Origin: Hysterangium stoloniferum
Lineage: Eukaryota > Basidiomycota > Agaricomycetes > Hysterangiales > Hysterangiaceae
Reading direction: 5' to 3'
NCBI GenBank assembly: GCA_015178975.1
Contig: WHVD01000119.1
Coordinates: 124,001 to 188,000, forward strand
DNA: 64,000 nucleotides
In this document: positions 33,727 through 45,405 of the stretch, one piece after another
Layout of the letters: every line of letters begins with the position of its first letter
How positions within the stretch are numbered: position 1 is the stretch's first letter
The notes under the pieces: model-generated
Told to the model about the DNA's origin: nothing
What the model saw: only the letters and a program-made list of their open reading frames with translations
Databases searched by the model: none
Made by a program: the position numbers and the translations under genes

Positions 33727-34488
33727 TTAGAGGGATCTCACGGGCGGGTCAAGGCTTCCCAAGCCAGTTTTGGGATCATTCTGGTGGTGAAGATGAGTGA
33801 GGTCTAAGAGAAGCCTGAATGCATCTTTCCCATTCATATAGAATCGGAACAGACGCTTTTCACGGATAAATCCTAGACTTTCATACAGCCCAAGCGCAGC
33901 TTCGTTGTCAAATTCGGTTTCTAGTACAACCTGACCATAGCACGAGTAAGTTGGAGATACCATACGACCAAATAACTACAAACCTCGTCGGCTTTATTAG
34001 CATACATCGCCTGTACCGTAAGATTGACTAGTGTCTTTGCTAGAATCCACGATTAGAAGACAGTGACACAGTAGGCTCGGGGCATCAACCTATTCCGCGT
34101 TTTCGCCAGGTCTTCTGCACACTAAGCATCCCAATGTACCCTCTATCTCTACCATTCTTATGTCGGCTTTGCTTGCATACTATCACCCCTATGGGTGTAG
34201 AAGTCGAAGCGTCAATTGCCTAATGTCCCCAAGGTAAATTCAGGGATAATACCACGAATGGGGAGTTTACCAAAAAGGCCAAATGGGGCCTTGATATCCG
34301 CTGTGGGTTAAATCAAAGTAACAATTAATAATGTTGACTTACCACTGGTAAAGGAAGTAGCGGTATGTATATATGACATATGGCTCACTGAGTTCCCCTT
34401 CGACGAGTCTCATGATCGGAGGAAGATCTTCTTCTCCAGCATATTGTCTGTACAATATTCCATTTGAGTCATCTGTGAATTCACTCAT
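33727..34488 (-). CDS. NAA30: N-alpha-acetyltransferase 30, NatC catalytic subunit
   Basis: Minus-strand exons start at ATG 34488 ([20 protein letters not shown], then [20 protein letters not shown]), the Mak3/NAA30 opening. A middle exon has [20 protein letters not shown] and WRKRGI, the acetyl-CoA-binding GNAT motif A. The next has [16 protein letters not shown]. The last (from about 33912) has [20 protein letters not shown] and [20 protein letters not shown], almost diagnostic for NAA30. NatC acetylates N-terminal Met followed by Leu, Ile, Phe or Trp, co-translationally on the ribosome. The junction between exons 1 and 2 (about 34330-34370) could not be joined cleanly. The C-terminal extension after the family end is unusual. 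Confidence 0.85.
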
Positions 34489-35211
34489 TGTCCCAAGATC
34501 AAGAGGTAGGGACGCGGATTGATCGAAAGTAAGGTACTTGCGTAGACTTTAACGCTACGGCAGATAAATCTGTCCAACTCTCAGAGGATATGTTATTTAT
34601 AATCTTAATTTTTAGTATGATTGCTCGACTTACTCTTGGTAGGAAGGGGAATAGATCCCCGTGAATGGTATGTTGAGATCTCCTACTGTAGTCAATTTCT
34701 CAATGACACCGCTTAACCGGGTTCAGAGAAAAAAACCAACACAATGTTAATCCAAAGACACGTTGATGCTGGCTCAATAGTTTACTGTCCCAACATTGTC
34801 AAGGAATACATGTCTGAGTTTCACTTGAAGCGGAGAAAGTGGTTAAACGCGGAGTCTGAATTCCGTTCCTTCTTAGGATCTTTTTCGAAGTTTTACATTT
34901 TTTTTCATCAGGATTGCCCTTGCCAGTCTCTGACTTCAATGTTGATATAGGTATCCTCCAGGCTAAGTTACCCATATTTTTAGAATCACCCATGACCACA
35001 AAATCAAACAGTAACTTGTTGAGGCTGAAGTTTTGGTAATGGCTGTCTCACTATTGCCAATTCCCTCAAATGACAATCTTCCATCCGGAAACTGATACCT
35101 ACATACTACAATTTGGTACAAAACAATTGGGTTTCAGCAAACCTCTGCCGAAAGGCCGACTTCGCCTGGAAACATTGCACACATAGTCCCACAGTAACTC
35201 TTTAGATTTCT
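34489..35211. other. Intergenic region between NAA30 and the epoxide hydrolase remnant
   Basis: About 720 bp without a supported gene. The short frames at 34744-34950 (+) and 34799-34999 (-) have no recognisable domain. Confidence 0.3.
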
Positions 35212-36350
35212 TCATAGTTGTTTCCAAGCGATTTTCACTAGCTCTACTATGTCACCAGCAAGAGCTTCAGGAGCCTCCATCGCCGCGAAATGTCCACCTT
35301 TTTCGTGATGTTTGTAGTGTACGGGATTTCCCGCACTTGCGGCCCATTTTTCGGGTATAGGCATTATATTATCTCTTTGGCGAAGTTGGAGTAGCCGAAA
35401 GGTACGTTTAGGTGCATCCCAGGATCTGTATTCATCGTGAGGCCCAACCCAAATTAATTCTTATTGGTAAGTAACAAAATTTTAGTCCAAGTTTTATATA
35501 GTTCACCTTACGATAAGGATAGACTACGCGAAGAAATGTTTCTGTGACCCACAGAGGGTGACGCGTTCAAGAATGGCATCAAGCAGTGGATCCTCGTCAG
35601 TCCATGATAGGAATTTTTCCCCGATCCTGAAAATGTTCTGTTTGTCAGGTCTCTCTGATGTAAGGGATCACATACCAAGCCAGTAAAGCTAAAGGATGAC
35701 TCGTAGGAACAATTCCAATTGTTGATGGTCGATTTGCATGCTCAAGCAAGTGCACATTATCTTCATTAGTTGCAAATACTCTCTATTCAAGAACCATCGC
35801 GTGCGTTCTAGTCCGGCTAATTCTCTCTTTGTAAGATCGAAATCATGATTCGGCTAAGGGAGTATGGGACAAAAATCGAAGCGGACCACTTGCAATCTGT
35901 GTCAGCATGGTCTATGTTCGTCGAGGAAGTGTTGCTTGCATCTCGCCACATCATGCTTTGCTCCCAATATACGTGATAGAAAAGCTCCGATGTCTCTCCC
36001 TTGAGTAGCGTACCCGTGGCGAACACGAGACCAATCATCAATTTATCAATTATCCTGGCAACGTCACTTATTTCAAAGTCTTTTTCTAACGGAGGGGAAC
36101 TGGAAAAAGCGCATCCCGGAAGCGATGGAACAATGATATGAAACGAAGGTGACTTCAAGGTGGCCATGTGGCATACCATGGGAAGAAATTCAAGAAACGA
36201 ACCTAAAAGATAGTTAGTATGCTGTAGGTCTTTGCATTGAATGTCACTAGTCAACCTGGCCATCCGTGAAGCAAGAGAAGGGGGACAGCATCTTTTTGTT
36301 CAGAGAATACCCCAACATAGTGGAACAAATATTTTAAGTCATTGTCATCT
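35212..36350 (-). pseudogene. Epoxide hydrolase (EHN-type, alpha/beta hydrolase), apparently broken
   Basis: From right to left on the minus strand: VPLLLLHGWPG (oxyanion HGWPG motif); then GSFLEFLP and FHIIVPSLPGCAFSSSPPLE with DVARIIDKLMIG. In a shifted frame, YATQGRDIGAFLSRILGAKH holds the nucleophile-Asp motif. Then come RPSTIGIVPTSHPLALLAW, IGEKFLSWTDEDPLLDAIL and the end HHEKGGHFAAMEAPEALAGD with the catalytic His. The order is that of fungal juvenile-hormone-type epoxide hydrolases. The N-terminal EHN cap is mostly missing, the frame shifts right before the nucleophile, and stops interrupt the lid. Undetected introns could explain some breaks, but the missing N-terminus cannot be placed. 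Confidence 0.75.
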
Positions 36351-36960
36351 TTTATCTAGGCGACCCATTGTGGATACTGATTTATTTTCTTCTCATGTTG
36401 TCTCCTTGTGATTAGTTCAGAGTGCCGCACAATCCCTGGCTTGCCGGGAGCAATTCGGCACTCAACGTCCAGCCGAGCGTATGACACTCTTTTTCTCTTA
36501 CGACGACTTGATCGTCTTTCTTTCTCGACGGTTTTTCACTCTCTATCATATCAACAATCGTTTACTTCTGTTTCTCATCGTTTTACCCACCCGCCCACCC
36601 CCTTTCGGGTTCTAATTACCGCCATCGTCAATCTGTATTTAGTGACAGCGATTATAATACCAAGCTTATTAATAACGAGAGTTGTAATTGCATAGGGAAG
36701 GCCCGCCCTCCTGAGCGGCGAGTCTTACCACGCATACCCGAAGAGCTAACGGTCTTCCCCTACCCAACCATACAGCTCTTCGTGATTATCAGTTTGGCAT
36801 AGACGAAGCTGGAACAGGAAATGTCTCTCAGTCGGCAACTTTAGACAACAATGACCAGAAATACTAATTAAACGTAGTCTCCCACGCCGACATTGCCTCA
36901 AAAGGCATCACGTTGGTCAACTGTGACAAACATCGGGAAAAGCCTTAGCTCCAAAAATTT

Positions 36961-37123
36961 TTAGGATCCTCAATAGAGGCTTATTTTATATAAACTTCGC
37001 CGATCACTCATTGGATCCTTAACCGACTTTAACTCGGTTAAGGATCCAATATGTAATTGGCGGGTTTAGAACTTGAAGATAACTGAGGTCAAGGATCCAA
37101 CATGTGATTGCAGGGTTTAGAAT
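36961..37123. repeat. GGATCC-rich palindrome and 51-bp imperfect tandem repeat
   Basis: A perfect 17-bp inverted repeat (ATTGGATCCTTAACCGA at 37010-37026 and its complement at 37034-37050) has a 7-nt loop. The block AAGGATCCAATATGTAATTG at 37040 recurs with changes at 37091, followed by GGGTTTAGAA in both. GGATCC occurs six times between 36964 and 37234. No coding function is seen. Confidence 0.8.
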
Positions 37124-37250
37124 CAAACGAACTTTTGGATCCTCACTTACCAATTTTAACGCTTATAACAATTCGAATGATTGTTTATCTAAAATTATTA
37201 AGTATTTGCAACTAATAAGGCTCTACTAAGGATCCTTATCCCGGTGAAAC

Positions 37251-37446
37251 AATCAACGTCATGTTCCCAGGTCAACAATCAAACGTCACGTTCTCTGTGA
37301 CATTCAACGTCACGTTCCCTGTGACAAACAATCAAACGTCACGTTCCCTGTGACATTCAACGTCACGTTCCCTGTGACATTCAACGTCACGTTCCCTGTG
37401 ACAATCAGCGTCACGTTCCCAGCTCAACTGTGACAAACAATCAACG
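37251..37446. repeat. Tandem repeats of a palindromic GTCAC...GTGAC unit
   Basis: Seven copies of an approximately 23-30-bp unit, core CGTCACGTTCCCTGTGACA, lie head to tail. Each core is an interrupted palindrome (GTCAC / GTGAC). Spacers alternate between ATTCAA and AACAATCAAA. A related piece with TCAACTGTGACAAACA lies about 500 bp upstream, near 36913-36930. Confidence 0.85.
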
Positions 37447-38902
37447 AAGATACAACCATGTCACCCAGACGTCGCCTCGCATACCTACCTCCCCTTTTAA
37501 TCTCTTTTAGCTACATAGCAAGCTAGTATGTCTTTCTAAATGTGTTAGCACCGCCCGGCTCTCTAGCATCAATACCTCCAGCTCCGAGAAAGCACAGGCA
37601 GACTCCGCGCCGTCTCCCCGTTTTCACCGCAGCAGACAGCCAACAACGGCACTCCAAACCCGAGATGGCCCACGACACGCAATGCTGACGCGTCGCCTGC
37701 CAAAAATGCCGCCAGCACGTGGAATGGAGCGGCTCGAAGGCAGGTGGATGGAGGGTGCGGGGAGGAGGGTACGGAGAGGAACGGGAGCATGTACACCCAC
37801 CTCAGAGGCAGGAAGGAGTGTGACAGCGGCCGAGGTCGGGGGATGGGATCCACCTTCGGCTGCATATTAATATGTATGCTTGATATATTCACTGATATAG
37901 TACACCCTTCTTTTACACATGTAATTGTAAATTATTCAATGATATTACTTTTCAACCATTATCTTTCTGACTATACTACATACTATCCGGACTGGGGTCT
38001 GCAGGTTAGATTCAGCGTTGCATTTGCAGGAATAGCCATTTCTTGACACAACTTGGGGGAATGGCAGCGGGTTGTATGCAGTGGTTCGCACTGGTTCCGA
38101 GTGCAGGAATAAAATAAAAGCATTTGATTTTGACCTTTTGGCATGTGACTGCTTTAATGACAGGCCTTGACATCGTAACTACTACCTCGACTGTGATGTT
38201 TGCCAAACAGCAAGATAAAAGTTTCTGAAAGGTTGCTGGGCGTAGTCCATACGTCAAGGATTTATTGTTGACTTTTCTGGGATTTCGGGTTAGCGACGGA
38301 TTGCGAGCATTAGGGCTCGGGTCGCAGCATTGAAGATTCACCGCGTACTATGGGTTACATAAGGTCTATTTGTACTTATTTAGTCCTTATCCGTTTACAA
38401 CGAGTACTGCCACCTCACTCAGACAAACGGAAAGTTATACGGTCTAGGAACAGCACCACGAAAACTTAACATTTATTCTATGTATTTGGTCTATTCCAGG
38501 GGTATCTGTACGTATTTAGTCACTAAACACCTCCAGGTTACTTACCTCAAAGGCGTAGTTTTAATTAATTGTACATGAGATCGGCTATTCAGAGGACAAT
38601 CTCCCACAGGCTCTCTCTATACTCTATGCTCCCAAAAGAATTCTAATATATTCGGACCATAATAGATACCCCCAAAACTTTATCTACATAACGGGTACAC
38701 TGTATGTCATGGAAAGAAAGAATGGAGTCTGACGATCGAGAGAGATCCTCGGGTCATCTCACCTACCGTCCGCTATGTGGTAACGCATATGTGACTAATC
38801 CATACGGTAGAAAAAGAAGCAGATCGAGTTCGAGATACGCTCAAGACTACCACACAACCACGGGAGAGAAAAGGCGTTGTGTGATTCCTTACACGATCGT
38901 CA
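37447..38902. other. Intergenic region, no gene supported
   Basis: Several open frames (for example 37569-37892 minus) look like composition effects. Around 38185-38215 the plus strand reads YYLDCDVCQTA, resembling the zinc-binding end of a retroelement integrase, but stops surround it. Nothing else is supported. Confidence 0.3.
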
Positions 38903-38910
38903 CTATATAA
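38903..38910 (+). promoter_or_regulatory. TATA box of the dynamin gene
   Basis: CTATATAAAC lies about 50 bp upstream of the ATG at 38957. Spacing and context fit a core promoter; activity is inferred. Confidence 0.5.
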
Positions 38911-38956
38911 ACCCGCCAAGTAGGATGGGCACCCTATCTCTCTTGTGGTGCCCAAA

Positions 38957-41877
38957 ATGGAACAAACGACCGTCACCATTTCCGATACTTCATATGCTAA
39001 AGTGAGTCTTGCTACCTGCAAAAGAGCCAAATGAACGACTTATTTGGCGAACCTGTAAAATAGAGACGAGGGGATCTGATGAAACTCATCAGTTCCCTGA
39101 CATCTTTAGGGTACGTCTTCTTTTTTTTGCGGCAAGTGCAACACGTTGCTTAAGTATCTCCAATGTAAACAGTGCACAAGCAGAGCTTGATCTTCCACGG
39201 ATCGTTTGCATCGGAAGTCAATCCGCCGGTAAGAGTTCTCTTATTGAGGCGATTTCACAGGTCAGTTGTACTAGCTATTTGGTTCTCATCCTCCCCACAT
39301 TATAAAATTGTAGATCCGTGTTCCTCGAGATAGCGGAACTTGTACACGGTATGTAGCATTCCGTCTTCAAGTGGGCATCTTGAAAACGGTATCAAAGATG
39401 CCCTATGGAGTGTCGACTGAGCCAGACAGGGCCCGAGGGCAAATGGTCTGCAGTGATCAGTTTACGAATTGAGTTCAATGATGCCGGGAAGCGACTCTCA
39501 AAGACGAAAACTTATTCCTTTGGAAACACAATTTACGATACAGATGCCGTTGAGCCAACGCTTCGAAGAGCTCAAGCTGCAATCTTGAATTGGGGCACAA
39601 GGAGCAGAAGCAGTCTTTTGGACATGGACGAGGCAGAATTGCTCGGTGTACAGTCTAAACTCAAGTTCTCGAAGAACATCGTCTGCCTCAGGGTATCTGG
39701 CCCTAAACTAACTGATCTTGTTTTTATTGATCTTCCTGGTAGGTGTATACCAGTCATCGAATGAATTTTCTCTATTGATTTCTCGTATAGGTCTAATTCA
39801 AAATGCAGAAGAGGACATAATTCACCTGGTAGAGTCAACTGTTACGGAGCAGATAGCGGGAAACAGTATCATCTTAGTTACTATTCCTATGAGTGGTGAG
39901 CATGAGTTCAACAATACTCAGCGCAAAGCAACATAACCTTATTTCCATCTTACTACCGTATCCCAGACGACCTCGAAAATCAGAAGGCTGCACTGCTGGC
40001 TAAGAACGAGGATCCCACAGGGATGAGAACTATCGGTATTTATCTATTTTACGCGACCCAATTCTAGACTTTTGCTGAATACCACCTCAAATTTAGGCGT
40101 TTTGACCAAACCCGACATGCTCACCTCGGGAGCTTCTCGCTCCAAGGCAACTTGGCTCGATGTGATCGAGGGGAGGAAGCATCTGTTGAAGCACGGTTAC
40201 TATTGTACTCGTCAGCCGGAAGACTCAGACCGCATCAAAGGGATTACGTTTGACCATGCCCGGCAGGCCGAGGCTGAATTCTTTCAGAAAACATTGCCAT
40301 GGTCGACATCGCTTCAGACCGAACGCTTCGGAACACTAAATTTGACGGAAAAACTAAGTAACTTGCTCTGCGAAAAGATAAATGAGAGGTAAATGGTGCT
40401 CTGCCCACATATTCTATTCATTGTATCAAGTTACTGAACTCTAGATTTAAACAATTTATAGCCTCCCCAAGCTTCAAGCAGAGGTCCGCAACGCGCTTGA
40501 CCAAACAAATTCCCAGCTTGAGAATCTACCGCCTGCTCTTTCTGGCGATCCATCGTCTGGGTTAATGGCCCTTATTACCCAGTTTTGCACCACCTTTGAA
40601 GCATACGTCGAAGGGAAGCGAAATCATGAGTCGCTGGTCCAGGCTAATTTTCATACCTACTGGATATTTAAACTAAAGATTCGCCGCTCTGCACCCGACT
40701 TTCGTCCATTCGAAACGTCCGATGATGATGATGATGAGACATGTGCCATTTGAGAAAATCACAAAGATTGTTGGTGACGAGCCCCTGCCTGAAGGAGTCG
40801 CGTTACTCAGCCTGCCTGTGTATCTGAAAGATGTTAGAGAGCGTATCGAGGAGTCAGTATATCTCACCATCCAGGGTCATACTGATATTACCATGTTACT
40901 GACATCCCTGACCCTTAGAGCCAAGACCCGTGAGTTACCAAATAACACCCCGTTTCCCGCCAAGGTTGGCTTGATTGAAAATTTTACCAAAACCTGGGCA
41001 ACTCCTGTCGAGGAATGCTTTGAAGAAGTGAAGGACCACATCCACAATCTCCTAAAAAGACTGATCAGAAAGCATTTTGGTCGGTTCATTAATCTGGAGA
41101 GTCAAATTCTGTGAGGATATCTTGGCGTTTTGTAGGTCGCGTACTAACCTGAAAGCAGTGCGCTCGTGAATGAACAACTCGACACCTGTATGAACTATAC
41201 TACAGATATTCTTGCGACACTTCTAGAGTGCGAGCTCTATCCATATACCCAAAATACCCACTATTATCAAACGTGCCGGGAGAACGTTCTGGGTAGGTAT
41301 TTCAATGAAAGCAATATTTCCGCAAGATTAACCCTCGAATACAGCGCATTTTAAGGCAGTTAGGGCAGGTTGCCTTGATGGTACATCGCCCCATTCGGAA
41401 GTTGAAGATGCTGACTCTAAGGATGAGAGTAGCCCTGGTGATGATAATACCGCTTCACTGCAAAATGAGGCGCTAGCGACACTGGCTAAGCTCGGATTCC
41501 ATATCCAAGTATCCGACCTCCAGAAGCTGGTGCCTAGTGATCCGTGGGAGGATGAAATGGCCGTGGCCGCTGAAGTCCGAAGCTATTATCAGACTTCATA
41601 CAAGGTAAATCCCCATTGTGAGACGCCTATCGCCTGCTGAAACATTTTTTAGAGAATCATCGACAACGTCCCCATGATAATTGACAATACGTTTCTTCGT
41701 CGTCTCTCGAAAGGGCTGTTAAATTCCCTGATTCTCGGCCTTGGGTTCAGCGATCCCGAGAGGGCGGGGTCCTACCTCTCTGAAGACGAAGTCGTAAGAA
41801 GTAAACGCGAAGAACTCCTTTCGCGTAGAAAGCGATTGGAGGGCGCGCGACGAGAACTCTCTAAATTTGGATATTAA
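38957..41877 (+). CDS. Mx-type dynamin-related GTPase with an apparent frameshift
   Basis: Exon 1 is 38957-39001 (MEQTTVTISDTSYAK), exon 2 is 39064-39110, exon 3 is 39173-39260, and more follow. All GTPase motifs are present: P-loop GSQSAGKSS, the switch Thr in DSGTCTR, DLPG and TKPD. Middle-domain blocks include RLPKLQAEVRNALD-like and LIRKHFGRFINLES. A GTPase-effector end reads IIDNVPMIIDNTFLRRLSKG then GLGFSDPERAGSYLSEDEVV. The layout matches fungal MxA-like dynamins, which remodel membranes. No PH or proline-rich domain is seen. Around 40715-40745, at a GAT repeat, the frame breaks (…DDDDDETCAI stop) and resumes one frame over. No plausible intron spans this, so a one-base indel or sequence error is likely. 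Confidence 0.82.
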
Positions 41878-42433
41878 CGACATTCCTAAAAGCAACCGTT
41901 TTCGTGTTGACCACAGAAAAAAATGTATGTTCGCACCATCACTTGATACGATGTACCAAAACGTTGCATAAATAATGATTTACCGGATAAAAGTCGAGCG
42001 ATGAGGAGGGCCACGCACAGTCTCATGACGTTTCCCCCCATGCATTCACGGATTATCGTTAAAAAGGCGATTGCTCGGGAATACTCGCAAAGAAGTTTAG
42101 ACCAGAGGGAACAAATAACAACAGGCTTTGTTTCTTTTTTTCCCTCCCATTAATGTCTATTGGGGTCTGACCATACTTAAAATGATGTGTATGTATATTT
42201 CGATCCCTTTTCTACTTGTCCTTCGGGCTCGACCTCTACCTAAGCTCATAGTGCTGGCCGCACGAGCTTGCCCTGCATGAGGCAAGGAATTAGAAAAGTG
42301 TGCAGCAATGACTCTATTTAATCGATGGAACTCCATATCGATTTGTATTGTAAAGTAGGCTTTTCTGGTGTACAGTTCTTCTAACCAAAACCGTGCGTTT
42401 CAATATACCCCAAGCATCGTCATCGAGTCCGCA
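41878..42433. other. Intergenic region before the BTB array
   Basis: About 550 bp with no gene seen. The tandem array homology begins near 42434. Confidence 0.3.
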
Positions 42434-42704
42434 AGCTGTCTTCTTCTCCCTTCCCCTACATGCTCTTACGATAGGTAGTCTTCTTTATCCCGCTCCATAT
42501 TCTGCCCAAAGTTCCGCCCCGAATGAATCAACGGACAAGTAACAGCAGTACTCATGGATAAGATGCATAGCCGTCCTTATCCATAATACGAGTTTTATAT
42601 TTTCAAATCGATTACATCAGATACCGCTATGTGATCCTACACTTGGTTCAAAGGTATCGACTGAGGCCACTGATATCCAAAACACACTCATTCCATCGTT
42701 AGCT

Positions 42705-43806
42705 TCAAGCGGAAAACCGAACCCCCTGCACAGATTCCCATGGGCCCAAACCGAGCTGAATGGGAAGGTTAGACCATATCCTCTGAAAATTGTGTTCCCT
42801 TTGTCTGTCGAGAGCAATCGAACAGCTCTGGCAGAGGCCATATTTAGAAGGGAAGTCTTCGGTGTACGTGAATATCGCCTGTGGCAGCTTTGCCGAATCA
42901 TCTGATATCCGATCCACGAGCATGTCTCTTATGGTTAAATAATACTCGCGTATATCCAGGTTATACAGTCGTTTCACTTTGTCGCTGCAGCTCTCGGGGC
43001 ACCCTTCGTGGCCGCTTCTCTGCGCAGATGTGCAGTCTTCAATTGTGGTCACAAAGGCATAGGTAATGTCCCTCCGCTCCTCAGCATAGTACAACTGCAA
43101 CTTCTTATAGTATATCATAAGATATCTGAAAAATGGGATCCATATGGGAGTAGAGGCCAGATCGTAGGGTGGAGCTGCCTCTTGTTGGGCCATTTGCACG
43201 AGAAGGTGGTAGGCGGCCGGGAGCAGACGATGTTGCCCAGTCAGGTTTGCGAGAAAAATCACGCGTGCGGGATGGACGGCGAGATAAGGGCCTGTAAGAC
43301 CGCCGCCGATCGTTTCGCACTCGGAGACGAACATTTTCCACCTTTCGAGGTCTGATGGCCAACGGGGCTGCATGCACGCCAGCGCTTGGCAAAAGAACGT
43401 GCCAGACTGGTACTTGAGCGATATATACGCGATGGAGGCAGCACGGCGAAAGTCGTCGAGAGTATCTATCGCACGGGGGCTGCAGGCAGATCGAGCAGAT
43501 CGATTAGTCAGTGGCACGACGGTGAAGACGGCTCTGGGCGTACGTTTCTTGGATATCATGAAGGGCTGCAAGCCAATGCTCCAAATCAAGAGCTGTATAA
43601 GCCAGCTTTATTATGGGGAACCCATCAGACGTCTTGTGTCTGCACGCCCTAACATGGAGATCAAGGATTTCTTTCCACCAGGCGCTGTGCAACTCCAGCT
43701 GGGATCGTTTAATACGGAAAAGCGTATTTTCGGCCCACAGGACGATGTCGCCGTCGTCAATCCAAACCGTCTCAGACGGTTTCGAATTCGAAAATAGGAA
43801 CGGCAT
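42705..43806 (-). pseudogene. BTB/POZ-domain protein, array unit 1 (+1 frameshift)
   Basis: The gene starts at ATG 43806 (MPFLFSNSKPSETVWIDDGD). It has the BTB opening WIDDGDIVLWAENTLFRIKR and LELHSAWWKEIL, up to LEHWLAALHDIQETYA. There an extra base relative to unit 2 (GCCCAGAGCCGTC against GCCGGAGCCGTC) shifts the frame at about 43535. The other frame then stays open for the rest: PLTNRSARS, IDTLDDFRRAASIAYISLKY, the tail domain and a C-x2-C (CQSCSIALDR) to the stop at 42705. The same extra base is present in unit 4. BTB proteins of this basidiomycete family have no known function; dimerisation or Cullin-3 adaptor roles are only by analogy. Confidence 0.75.
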
Positions 43807-44322
43807 GATAGTTTCCACTAGGATCTGTGACATCAGTGTGTCCCGGTAATCAGGTGGCGTAAAGGCGTAACGCCGCTGGGCAATTGGCTTATATTCAATA
43901 GGAACTAGCGCCATCCTTTGGGCAAGAATCACGAGGAAAGCCACAAGCCTCGCTTGAGGAATTTATAAAGTATAAGAGTCACAAGTATATATTACTGTAA
44001 TATCGATGTGTTTAATAGGCGAGAGCACTATGTTTTGACTTGAACGATAGAAACGTGTAAGCCTCCAATCTTCTCCCTTCCCCTTACGATAGCTAGTCTT
44101 CTTTATCCCGATCTATATTCTGCCCAACGTTCCGCCCCGAATGAATCAACGGACAAGTAACAGCAGTACTCATGGATGAGATGCATAGCCGTTCTTATCC
44201 ATAATACGAGTTTTATATTTTCAAATCGATTACATCAGATACCGCTATGTGATCCTACACTTGGTTCAAAGGTATCGACTGAGGCCACTGATATCCAAAA
44301 CACATTCATCCCATCGTTAGCT

Positions 44323-45405
44323 TCAAGCGGAAAACCGAACCCCCCGCATAGATTCCCACGTGCCCAAACCGAGCAGAGAGGGAAGGTTGGATCTTAACCT
44401 CTCAAAATTGCGTTCTCTTTGTCTGTTGACGGCGATCGTACAACTCTGGCAGAGGCCATATTTAGCAGGGAAGTCTTCGGTGTACGTGAATATCTGTGAC
44501 AGCTTTTTTGAATCATTATATATCCGTTGCGCGAGGAAGTCTCTTATGCGCGAATGTTCGACTCCATACAGCCTATACGGTTGTTTCAGCCTGTCGATGC
44601 AGCTCTCGGGGCTCCCGTCGTAGACGTTTCTCTGCGTAGATGTGCAGGCTTCAATTGTGGTCACAAAGGCACGGGTAATGTCCCACCGCTCCCCATCATA
44701 GTACTTCAGCAGATTCCCATAGTTTTTCATAAGCCGTTTGTGAAAGGGGATCCATATGTCAATAGCGATCAGATCCTCGGGTGGAGCTGCGTCTTGTTCG
44801 ACCATTTGGATGAGAAGGTGGTACGCGGCCGGGAGCAGAAGATCTTGGTCAGTCAGTTGTGCGAGCCAAATCACGCGTGCGGGATGGACGGCGAGATAGG
44901 GGCCTGGAAGACCGCCGTCGCTCGTTTCGCACTCGGAGATGAACGTTTGCCAACCTTCGAGGCTTGATGGCCAACGAGACTGTACGCACGCCAGCGCCTG
45001 GTGAAGGAACGCTTCAGACTGGTACTTGAACGACATCCAGGCGATGGAGGCGGCACGGCGAAAGTCGTCGAGAGTATCTATCATACGGGGGCTGCAGACA
45101 GATCGAGCTGATCGATTAGTAAGTGGCACGACGATGAAGACGGCTCCGGCGTACGTTTTTTGGATATCATGGAGGGCTGCAAGCCAATGCTCCAAATCAA
45201 TAGCTGTCTCGACCAGCGTCATTACGCGGCACCCATCAAGCCACCCGGTTGTGAACATTGCAACGTAGAGATCAGAGTCCTTCCACCAGGTGCTGTGCAA
45301 CTCCAGCTGGGATCGTTTAACACGAAAGAGCATGTTTTCGCCCGACAGGATGATGTCGCCGTCGTCGATCCAAACAGTCTTCGAATGCAAAGGTTGGGAC
45401 TGCAT
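44323..45405 (-). CDS. BTB/POZ-domain protein, array unit 2 (intact copy)
   Basis: This single exon encodes 360 residues from ATG 45405 (MQSQPLHSKTVWIDDGDIIL). The BTB fold segment contains ENMLFRVKRSQLELHSTWWK, DGCRVMTLVETAIDLEHWLA and IDTLDDFRRAASIAWMSFKY. It is followed by the family's helical tail (HPARVIWLAQLTDQDLLLPA) and a conserved C-terminal YTEDFPAKYGLCQSC with a CxxC pair. The frame is also open upstream of the chosen ATG, but that ATG matches the start in the other units. It is the only copy of the four with an uninterrupted frame, so it is the likely functional member. Confidence 0.82.
   Translation of the reverse strand: MQSQPLHSKTVWIDDGDIILSGENMLFRVKRSQLELHSTWWKDSDLYVAMFTTGWLDGCRVMTLVETAIDLEHWLAALHDIQKTYAGAVFIVVPLTNRSARSVCSPRMIDTLDDFRRAASIAWMSFKYQSEAFLHQALACVQSRWPSSLEGWQTFISECETSDGGLPGPYLAVHPARVIWLAQLTDQDLLLPAAYHLLIQMVEQDAAPPEDLIAIDIWIPFHKRLMKNYGNLLKYYDGERWDITRAFVTTIEACTSTQRNVYDGSPESCIDRLKQPYRLYGVEHSRIRDFLAQRIYNDSKKLSQIFTYTEDFPAKYGLCQSCTIAVNRQRERNFERLRSNLPSLLGLGTWESMRGVRFSA

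Noticed and set aside
37569..37892. 107-codon minus-strand frame near 37.7 kb
   Set aside because: GC-rich stretch open on both strands; no recognisable protein family and no splice or promoter support.
38185..38215. YYLDCDVCQTA-like phrase as a retroelement integrase zinc finger
   Set aside because: Short, surrounded by stops, with no partner domains nearby.
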